From Tychonema litorale BBK16 (GTDB taxonomy: Bacteria; Cyanobacteriota; Cyanobacteriia; Cyanobacteriales; Microcoleaceae), in the NCBI RefSeq assembly GCF_021648855.1, contig NZ_JAKJHX010000036.1:1-41880 (forward strand): a stretch of DNA of 41,880 nucleotides, read 5' to 3'. Position 1 is the stretch's first letter, and every line of letters starts with the position of its first letter. Both the position numbers and the translations under genes were made by a program. The notes under the pieces are model-generated. The model saw nothing but the letters and a program-made list of their open reading frames with translations, did no database searches and had not been told where the DNA came from. Of the stretch, positions 1 through 7,800 are shown in pieces.

Positions 1-167
1 CGGTAGCAAGACCCGATGAAGCGTCAAGAATCACCGCACATAAGAGGTCGGTGAGCATTTCAAGCTATTTACGCCTTGGCTATGTCAAGCTTGGCTATGT
101 CAAGTTTCGATCGGATAAGCTTGGCGGGAACCGTCAATAATTTGCTAGAAAAGCAGGTGTTAGAAAG
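1..167. other. Leading non-coding stretch before cheW
   Basis: No convincing gene is visible. One frame is open from base 3 to a stop near 140, but the peptide is basic and repetitive and partly made of a 15-bp tandem duplication, so I do not call it. By analogy with pil/hmp-type operons, CheY-like response regulator genes would be expected just upstream, outside the window; that is inference. Confidence 0.5.
75..104. repeat. 15-bp perfect tandem duplication
   Basis: The unit CTTGGCTATGTCAAG occurs twice back to back (75-89 and 90-104), about 65 bases upstream of the CheW start. It could be a recent slippage duplication in the leader or promoter region. Confidence 0.8.
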
Positions 168-704
168 ATGATTAGTGGCAGCTCAGATTTCATATTACCA
201 GGACTAGGCATCGATCATGCTCCAGAATTCCAAGAACTAGAAACTCCCGAAGGCGAGCTGCACCTGCGGTTCTATGTGCCTTCGGGGAACGAGTTCGCAT
301 TGCCAGCGACAGGGATTAGAGAGGTACTATCCCCGTCCCCAGACCGCATGACACCAATCCCTAATGTTTCTTCTTTGCTTTTAGGTACGCTAAATATGAG
401 GGGACGTGTGATTTGGGTGGCAGACCTGGGTCAATTTCTGGGAGACCAAACACCTATGAATACCGATCGACCGGAAATTCCGATCATTGCTGTAGAAGAT
501 CAAGATACGATTTTGGGATTAGCAGTCGATCGCATTGTGGGGATGGACTGGCTGGATGTGGAGCAACTACACTCGCAGAACAATGCACCAGATGGCATGA
601 TGCCATTCTTGAGAGGAGAATGGATGTTAGGCGAACCAGTTCAACAAGTGCTACGACTGCTAGATCAAGTAAAAATTCTGCGATCGGCACGATGGGCAGC
701 GTGA
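168..704 (+). CDS. CheW-domain chemotaxis adaptor protein
   Basis: A 178-residue protein that is essentially one CheW domain. In this family CheW is a cytoplasmic scaffold that couples the signalling tips of methyl-accepting proteins to the CheA kinase. Visible family features are the strand-rich pattern with FALPATGIREVL near residues 42-53 (DNA about 290-330), the LNMRGRVIWVADLGQFLG segment that matches the conserved N-x-R-G-x-x-x-P/V-x-D-L core, and the GLAVDRIVGM strand. The length fits a stand-alone CheW of the PilI type. It is the first gene of a same-strand set with an MCP (814) and a hybrid CheA (4878), so it most likely belongs to a pilus or phototaxis chemosensory operon. The start at 168 is preceded only by a weak purine stretch (AGAAAG). 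The specific name (pilI- or hmp-like) is inference. Confidence 0.93.
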   Translation: MISGSSDFILPGLGIDHAPEFQELETPEGELHLRFYVPSGNEFALPATGIREVLSPSPDRMTPIPNVSSLLLGTLNMRGRVIWVADLGQFLGDQTPMNTDRPEIPIIAVEDQDTILGLAVDRIVGMDWLDVEQLHSQNNAPDGMMPFLRGEWMLGEPVQQVLRLLDQVKILRSARWAA

Positions 705-782
705 AATCGATTTTAGATTGGCGATTTTCGATTGGGTCTAATCACAAACAGTCACTAAGCCACGTATCTAAAATTCCAGATA

Positions 783-810
783 AAAATCTAAAATCTAAAA
801 TCTAAAATCA
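783..810. repeat. Tandem AAAATCT heptamers in the cheW-mcp gap
   Basis: Three consecutive AAAATCT units and a fourth with one change (AAAATCA) end just before the receptor start. The AT-rich array fills the position where a Shine-Dalgarno sequence would lie, so it may affect translation of the downstream gene; this is inference. Confidence 0.75.
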
Positions 811-813
811 AAC

Positions 814-3800
814 ATGGGGCGGCAAATGGCAACAAGTACCAACTTTCAGCAGGACTACCAACGGGCAGAGGCGGCATACATGGAAGGCGACTACCCAGAA
901 GCCGCGGCTCTAGTCTATCAATTAGTAGAAAATTTTCCCGAAGACCCTAGCGCTCGTCTGCTGTGCGGTCACATCTATTGCTACGGGCTAGAACAGTATG
1001 AGGTAGCACGGGAACAGTACACGGTGGTGCTCGGCTTGAGCGACGACTCCAGCTTGGTCGAACACGCTAATAATGGCATTAATTACACAGACCAATTTTT
1101 ACCGGCCCAATTGCAATCAGAGAATTTTGATGCTGAAACTGAATTGGAATTCTACCCGGAAAACTCTTTAGACGAAAGTTTGGAAAACCCAGATTTTGAA
1201 CTTTTCCAAGGAGATGCTGCTGAACTGTCTTGGGATAGTCAATCCCCAGATGGTATGGAAAATGAAGACCTGGCAGACTTGGGAATGAGTGACTTGGGGT
1301 GGGAAGCACCGGAGGATCATGTCAGCGATGGCGAAGATTTAACGATGCTGAACAACCCCTTTACTGGCGATTCTGGTGGGATAGCTGCTTATGCTGAGGC
1401 GACGGGGCCGCTAGACGAATTTGCTAATTCAGACTTCGGAGACCCTTTTGCTTTAGATGAAGAAGGATTCGGTGAGCACTTTCAAGACCAAAAAGTGTCT
1501 GGCAAATCAACTCCTTACCATGCAGATACGTTTTCAGAAGCTCCGACTCAGATTCTCAACGGTCAGCGTTTTGCTAGCGCAGAAGTGGGGAATTCGATCG
1601 ACTTGAACAAACCAGACTATCCCACGGGCCCATCTGACAATTTTGATGAAAGTTTTTCACCACGCTCGTTACCAGATGAATTTGACCTGGACGATGACTA
1701 TTCTTCATCACCCCCGATCGGTCAAAATCACAACTACGATCCAGAAGAAGATGCAGACCCCTTCGCCCAGGCTCTCCCAAGCGAGTTTGGAGGACGGCCG
1801 TCAGCCAATTCGGAATACTCGTCAAATTATGACTTGGCTGAAGATGAGACACTGTTGATGGGGGGCGCTGTCCCCAGCTCTCAAAGTCAAAGGTCGAACC
1901 GCAGAGGCTTGAAATCGACCGATCGAACTTCGCAAAGTAATGGTTACGGCGACTCTCCGAGTGTGGGATACGGCTCTAGGGATAGTTTTGAGTTAGACGC
2001 TTTTGATGATGATGCTTTTAATGATTCTTTCTCTATAGAAGACTCTGCGGAGCAAGCGACTTCTTTTGGAGCGGGGGGAATGCCAAGCAGCGACTGGTCG
2101 TCAAAAACGGGTAATTCTCAAGAACATAGCGGTTTCTTAGACGAATTTGATGCTTTTGATGATTTGGGCAATTTGCCAGATTTTGATATTTCCGAGGATG
2201 TCAATAGTTCGATTCTGACTAGGGGTAGCACTAATTTTGGCAACTCCTCGACTAGCGGCATGATGGGTACGACCGGCAGTAGTCTAGATTTCGATAACAC
2301 TGACGGCTCCGCGATTCGGGATGATGAAATATTTAGCATGAGTGGCCCGGCTGATGCGTCGGCCCCAACTTTTAGTGGGACGGAAACGGATGCGATCGAT
2401 TCTTCTGTGACTGTGGAACAGGGGGGTCTGGCTTTCTTAGAAAATGCCCCTTTGTTTGCGAAACATTTTTATACAGCAGTTGGGGCAGGACTGGTTTCTC
2501 TAATCGCTGTGGCTTTTGTAACCAATATCGCCTCGTATCAGGCATTGCGGGAAGATAAGCCAGAGGCGATCGTCTATTTGCGCCAAACTGGCTGGGTAAT
2601 GACGGCAGCAGCAGGTGTTACGAGCTTTTTGACTTCTTGGGGAATCGGGCACTTAATCGCTAAGCAGGTACGTCATTCTTCGGACAATTTGCAAGCTCAA
2701 TTTGATTTTGTATCTCAAGGAAATTTGGATGCTCGCGCCACGATTTATTCGGAAGATGAATTTGGCAAAATGGCGGCTAAATTCAACTATATGGCGAAGG
2801 TGATCCAAACGACGATTAGCGATACTAGACGCAAATCGGATGAGCAGGAACAGGCTAAGGAAGACTTGCAGCGTCAAGTTATTCGCTTGCTAGATGACGT
2901 GGAAGGTGCTGCTCGTGGTGATTTGACGGTGACTGCGGAGGTGACGGCAGACGTATTGGGTGCTGTTGCTGACTCGTTTAACTTAACGATTCAAAACCTG
3001 CGAGAAATCGTTCACCAGGTGAAGCAGGCGGCGAGGGAGGTCAGCAAAGGCGCTACGGATAGTGCCAAGTTTGCGGGGGATTTGTCTTCGGATGCGCTGC
3101 GACAAGCTGAGGAACTGGCGGCGACGCTGAATTCGGTGCAGGTGCTGACGGATGCGATTCAGCGGGTTGCTGAGAGTGCGAGAGAGGCGGAAGAAGTGGC
3201 ACGGGGCGCTGCGGCAACGGCTCTGAAAGGGGGCGAGGCTGTGGAACGGACTGTGGCTGGGATTTTGGAAATCCGAGAAACTGTTGCTGAAACTACGAGA
3301 AAGGTTAAGCGGTTGGCGGAAGCTTCTCAGGAGATTTCTAAGATTGTGGCTCTGATTGCAACGATCGCATCTCGGACGAATTTGTTGGCTCTGAACGCTA
3401 GTATTGAAGCGGCCAGGGCTGGGGAAGCTGGTCGGGGTTTTGCGATCGTGGCGGATGAGGTGCGGCAATTGGCAGATCGATCTGCTAAGTCTTTGAAAGA
3501 AATCGAACAGATCGTGATGCAAATTCAAAGCGAAACCGGCGCGGTAATGACGGCGATGGAAGAGGGTACGCAACAGGTAATTGAGGGGACAAAATTGGCA
3601 GAACAAGCTAAGCGTTCTCTCGATGATATTATCCAAGTAACTAATCGAATTGACGTGTTAGTGCGATCGATTACGGCGGACACTGTGGAGCAGAATGAAA
3701 CAGCTCGCTCGGTCGCAAGTGTGATGCAAGCAGTTGAATTAACTGCTCAGGAAACGTCCCAAGAAGCGCAGCGAGTTTCGGGTGCTTTGCAAAATTTGGT

Positions 3801-3867
3801 AGGCGTTGCCCGCGACCTTTTGACATCGGTAGAAAGGTTCCGAGTAGAAACAGCAGAAAGACAATAA
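814..3867 (+). CDS. TPR-headed methyl-accepting chemotaxis protein (PilJ/HmpD type)
   Basis: A 1017-residue chemoreceptor. Residues 1-95 look like two or three tetratricopeptide repeats ([20 protein letters not shown] and following). Residues 100-545 are a low-complexity linker rich in D, E, S, F and G. Two membrane helices follow (about 552-574 and 593-615) with only about 20 residues between them. Then come a HAMP domain (616-670), a second HAMP-like segment (690-745) and a long coiled-coil signalling domain with the conserved hairpin tip around 850-885 ([17 protein letters not shown], then [15 protein letters not shown]). Receptors of this family control CheA autophosphorylation through CheW. 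The missing periplasmic domain suggests that the cytoplasmic TPR region or the membrane helices carry the input. An alternative start at 826 ([11 protein letters not shown]) has a G-rich stretch upstream and may be the true one. Confidence 0.93.
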   Translation: MGRQMATSTNFQQDYQRAEAAYMEGDYPEAAALVYQLVENFPEDPSARLLCGHIYCYGLEQYEVAREQYTVVLGLSDDSSLVEHANNGINYTDQFLPAQLQSENFDAETELEFYPENSLDESLENPDFELFQGDAAELSWDSQSPDGMENEDLADLGMSDLGWEAPEDHVSDGEDLTMLNNPFTGDSGGIAAYAEATGPLDEFANSDFGDPFALDEEGFGEHFQDQKVSGKSTPYHADTFSEAPTQILNGQRFASAEVGNSIDLNKPDYPTGPSDNFDESFSPRSLPDEFDLDDDYSSSPPIGQNHNYDPEEDADPFAQALPSEFGGRPSANSEYSSNYDLAEDETLLMGGAVPSSQSQRSNRRGLKSTDRTSQSNGYGDSPSVGYGSRDSFELDAFDDDAFNDSFSIEDSAEQATSFGAGGMPSSDWSSKTGNSQEHSGFLDEFDAFDDLGNLPDFDISEDVNSSILTRGSTNFGNSSTSGMMGTTGSSLDFDNTDGSAIRDDEIFSMSGPADASAPTFSGTETDAIDSSVTVEQGGLAFLENAPLFAKHFYTAVGAGLVSLIAVAFVTNIASYQALREDKPEAIVYLRQTGWVMTAAAGVTSFLTSWGIGHLIAKQVRHSSDNLQAQFDFVSQGNLDARATIYSEDEFGKMAAKFNYMAKVIQTTISDTRRKSDEQEQAKEDLQRQVIRLLDDVEGAARGDLTVTAEVTADVLGAVADSFNLTIQNLREIVHQVKQAAREVSKGATDSAKFAGDLSSDALRQAEELAATLNSVQVLTDAIQRVAESAREAEEVARGAAATALKGGEAVERTVAGILEIRETVAETTRKVKRLAEASQEISKIVALIATIASRTNLLALNASIEAARAGEAGRGFAIVADEVRQLADRSAKSLKEIEQIVMQIQSETGAVMTAMEEGTQQVIEGTKLAEQAKRSLDDIIQVTNRIDVLVRSITADTVEQNETARSVASVMQAVELTAQETSQEAQRVSGALQNLVGVARDLLTSVERFRVETAERQ

Positions 3868-3941
3868 TTGATTGTTTAATGCTTTTTTGCTTCCTGATTT
3901 ACAAGCACATTTTTGTGGCAATAATGACAGACAAAAAGCAG

Positions 3942-3968
3942 CCTCGCAGTCTTGAAGCCACTGCGAGG
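3942..3968. promoter_or_regulatory. Perfect 9-bp inverted repeat in the HNH leader
   Basis: CCTCGCAGT (3942-3950) and ACTGCGAGG (3960-3968) form a perfect stem with a 9-base loop. It lies 75 bases after the receptor stop and 39 bases before the preferred HNH start. No T tract follows, so it is not a classical terminator. It could be an mRNA processing or stability hairpin separating receptor from HNH translation, or a mark of an inserted element. Confidence 0.6.
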
Positions 3969-4007
3969 AGGCTAATTCAGCACCTAAACAAACTAGGAGT
4001 TGCACAG

Positions 4008-4826
4008 ATGGACGATAACATAGTAGAGGTAATTCCTGGTATATTTGGTGAGATTCAGCCGACGGGCTGTATTATCTCTACCCTAACCAAATCTAGCAGT
4101 GGCTATGCAAACAAGAGACTTCGGATTAACGGTGAATGGAAAACCTTCAATGTTCACCGTTTAGTATTAGAAAATATCTTAGGTCGTCCGATTAGACCAG
4201 AATACTTTTCTTGCCACACTTGCGATGTCCGTAACTGTATTAATCCTAATCACTTATGGGAAGGTTCTAGACTGGAAAATTCTCAAGATAGGTTTAGAAA
4301 AGGACGGATTAAAGATGTAGGAAGCACGTCTGCACCTCAACCTAAAAAAGAACTGCGAGGCGTAGAAATAATTCCTGGAATTCGGGCTGAAATACAGCCG
4401 AATGGCTGCATGATTTGTATCTTGGCTAAAAGAAGTGATGGTTACGCCATTAAGGGTACTAAAATTAATGGCAAAACTAAAAGTTTCTACGCTCACCGAC
4501 TTGTACTTGAAGATAAACTGGGAAGACCGATCGCACCGGGTTATTTTGCTTGTCATAGTTGCGACGATCGCGGTTGTGTCAATCCTGACCATTTGTGGGA
4601 AGGAACTCCCGCCGATAACTCCCATGATGCTATAGAAAAAAACCGCTTTCCTTTCGTTCCTGGCAAGATAGGTCCTCAACGCAAGCTAAAACCCGAACAG
4701 GTGCAGCAGATTCGCTATCTTTTAAGTGAGGGGATATCGAAAGCAGAAATAGCTAGGACATTTGCAATATCTCGTAGTCAGATTATTCTGTTGGGAAGGG
4801 GAGAGATTTACAGAGATATTCTCTAA
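4008..4826 (+). CDS. HNH endonuclease with two tandem HNH domains and a C-terminal HTH
   Basis: A 272-residue protein with two copies of an HNH_3-like domain (about residues 5-100 and 118-213). By my alignment 57 of 95 positions are identical between them. Each copy has the HRLVLE motif (His50, His163) and a metal-site pattern C-H-x-C-x4-C-x4-H (Cys69 to His82; Cys182 to His195) ending in HLWEG. The C-terminus (about 234-262) looks like a resolvase-type helix-turn-helix (LSEGISKAEIARTFAISRSQI). Such proteins are typically phage-borne or free-standing homing endonucleases that nick or cut DNA. I chose the start at 4008 because AGGAG lies 8 bases upstream; upstream in-frame starts at 3924 and 3879 lack a ribosome site. 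It sits between the receptor and cheA on the same strand, where no chemosensory gene of this kind is expected, so it looks inserted. Confidence 0.88.
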   Translation: MDDNIVEVIPGIFGEIQPTGCIISTLTKSSSGYANKRLRINGEWKTFNVHRLVLENILGRPIRPEYFSCHTCDVRNCINPNHLWEGSRLENSQDRFRKGRIKDVGSTSAPQPKKELRGVEIIPGIRAEIQPNGCMICILAKRSDGYAIKGTKINGKTKSFYAHRLVLEDKLGRPIAPGYFACHSCDDRGCVNPDHLWEGTPADNSHDAIEKNRFPFVPGKIGPQRKLKPEQVQQIRYLLSEGISKAEIARTFAISRSQIILLGRGEIYRDIL

Positions 4827-4877
4827 GACCGATAAAATAGACCAAATACAATAACGATTAAAATTAAGGAAAAAAAT

Positions 4878-7800
4878 ATGCTGCCGGAACAACAACAGAG
4901 GATTATGGGCTACTTTATTGAGGAGGCAAAAGACCACCTCAATACGATCGAACAAGGTCTACTTAATCTCCAAGTGACGATCGAAGACCCAGAACTGGTC
5001 AACGAAGTATTCAGGGCTGCTCACTCGGTGAAAGGAGGAGCAGCTATGTTGGGGCTGACAAGCATTCAACAAACCTCCCACAGACTAGAAGATAGCTTTA
5101 AAATCCTCAAAGAATGCAGGGTCAAAGTAGACCAACAGCTAGAGTCCCTGTTCCTGCGAATATTTGATACCTTACAGGGACTTCTGGAACAGCTATCAGG
5201 CCCTTTTGGGCTAACCGAAGAACTAGGGGAACAAATGGTTCGTGAGCTCGAACCTGTGTTTCAGGAACTCCACAACCATTTGGGAGCCCTGGTGGGATAC
5301 AGGGTGGGGGATAGCGATGATATTACCCTACTAGCAGAGCCTGCCGGAGTGATGGATGAAGCCAGCTTTGCTGCTTCCTCGGAAAGTTTTTTGGGTTCTG
5401 GGTTTGGAGTCGATGCGCTGGAGAGTCATCAAGGTTCCATGCGCTTGGTTTTTGAGTCGGATGTGCCGGCGCGAATGCGGGAAATGCTTCAAGAGTTTAA
5501 ACAGCCTGAAAGTGAGGAAAGCAGGCGCAGACTCAGAAGTATTTGTGGGAATTTGAGGCTGGCTGGAGAGGAGTTTAATTTAAATTGCTGGATTGGGTTG
5601 ATTGAGGCTGGGTCTAGGGCGATCGCAAATCGAGAAAATTCTTACCGCGTTTTAGCACCAGTGGTGATTAAGGATATCAAACAAGCTCAGGATTTAGTCA
5701 TTTCCGGGATGGAGTCGGAAATTGTAGTTGGCGCGAAACTGAGGGAACTGGCGCAGATTGTGACTTCCGAAGCCGATTTTGAGGATTTACTGGCTTTTGC
5801 TCAACCAGGGGCTAATGCAGGCGACATAACTGGAGAAGATGAGGTTTGGGATTTAGTGAGAGCGGAGGAAAACAGTTCCGCAGAACTAATGCGGCCAACT
5901 ATTTCTGGGCTGAGCATAGATGAATTGTTCGATAAACTCGACAGCGGTGAAAGCAATGATTATGGTAGCGGTCGATCGCCTCAATTTGGCGATTCCCCAG
6001 GATTTGGAGACTCGGAGCTGGAAACTGGTGCTTTCAGGGTTTCGAGTCGCACAGGGCCAGAAGTGGGCGCAGCAGAACTCAATACCTTAGCCGACTTGTT
6101 TGATGGCGAAAGTCCAGACCTAGATGGTGGCTGGGAAGGAGAAGATGAAATAGAAGAAACTAGCTCTTCTAGAATTCAGAGTAGGGGATTGCTAGGAATG
6201 GATGATGAGGATAGTTCCGCTGATTTCACCGATTTGCTACTAGATGATTACGATGTCGCTAGTTCAGGGGTTAACACGGTTCCTCCGATAGAAGACCTTA
6301 CCAGTTTGTTTGGCTCTGATGTCCTGGGTCGTGATGAGTCAGCAAGCTCTGAAGAATCCCCAAGCCTCAAACATGGGGATTTGACAACAGATAATGCTGT
6401 TACTGTCAAGAAAGACCGATCGCCCAATCAAGCTGTAGTCGATGGTTTGCGATCGGATGATGCTCTGGGTACTCTGTTGGATGAAGTGGCAGCTCAAACT
6501 TCGGTGACAGCAGATGATGTTGATTTAGATTCATTTTCCGAGTCAGAAGCTTCCGAAGATATGGATTTGAGTGAGTTGCTCGACTTTACTGATGATTTAT
6601 TTTTGGAAGAAGATCAAAACATAGAGAAAAAAGGCGATCGAGACTTAGCTGACCAAGAGACACACAATCCAGAAATTGACAACTTATTTAATATGACACC
6701 AGATTCCGATTTAGATATTTCTGAAGATGACCATTGGCTCGAAGATGCTTTTGGTGTGGAAGAGGAATCGCTTTCCCTAGGCGAGGATTCCTCACAGTCT
6801 GACGAAGATTTAGATGCACTTTTTGGCAGTGTTTCCTTGGATGCAGTGGGGCAGTCAGAACAAATAAAAGAGCGCCTGAGTTCGGCAGGAGTTAAGTCCC
6901 AGGAAGCTGCGGATTTAGTGGAACTCTTCGACTCGGTGCCCACAGGTATTGATGATTATGGTGAGGATTTAGAAGAGGTGAATACCGAAGATTGGCTGAA
7001 TTTTGAGGAGGATTCCCAATCGTGGAGTGGGGATTTGGAGAGTGTGTTGGATGGCCCTGTCATGACTCCATCAGACAACCATTTAACAACTGAGACAATG
7101 GCGACAGAAGGTAGTGCAGATGATAACAGCGATTTTGATAGCAGTAATACTTTTGATTTATTAGAAGATGTGTTTGGGGAAGTCACTGTTTCCTCTGCCG
7201 ATGTCGTCAGTACCTTGAAATCAGGAGATTTAGAGAAATCATCCACAGACATTACCGATAGCTCTTTCGATGAAGGCGGGGCAGACTTGTTTGACGCACT
7301 CTCGATCGATTTGACGGCCGACGACGACGCAGAAGATGATTTGTTTAACACGCTAGAAACAGAGATTTCGAGCGGAGATTTGGAAGCACTGTCGGCGAGT
7401 CTTGATGATGATAGCTTTGAAGAAAATGCTGAATTACTAGCGCTGGAAACCGGAGCCACCCTTGATAGTGCCGACTTAGATGGTTTTGATGACTTGTTAG
7501 ATTCGATCGATGCTGGGCCGTTAGTCACATCAGAACTGCCTACAGGTTTCTGGGATACCGAAGAGCCGTCGGAAGGATCGGAATTCGATACCGAGTCCCT
7601 GTCTGGCTTTTTTAATAGTGAGGTCGCCAACCTGGAAGATACAGAAGAAAGTTTTGATGATTTAGAGTCCCTATTAAATTTAGGAGGCACTAGCGCTATA
7701 ATAGCCGCTGCTCAGCTAACAAATCAGAGTCCAGTCACTACAGAAGTTTTCTCCGATCTCGAAGAAATGCTCAGCGAGAGCAAGACAGTACCCGAAATAT

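Noticed and set aside
413..805. ORF overlapping the end of cheW and the following gap
   Set aside because: It is out of frame with the clear CheW domain and ends in the AAAATCT repeats.
2983..3636. Minus-strand ORF of 217 codons opposite the receptor signalling domain
   Set aside because: The coding strand encodes a textbook MCP hairpin; the antisense frame is Arg/Leu/His-rich without any family feature.
6614..7690. Two long Ser-rich minus-strand ORFs opposite the cheA linker
   Set aside because: They mirror the acidic D/E/S codons of the real gene; Ser/Lys-rich shadows are expected opposite such sequence.
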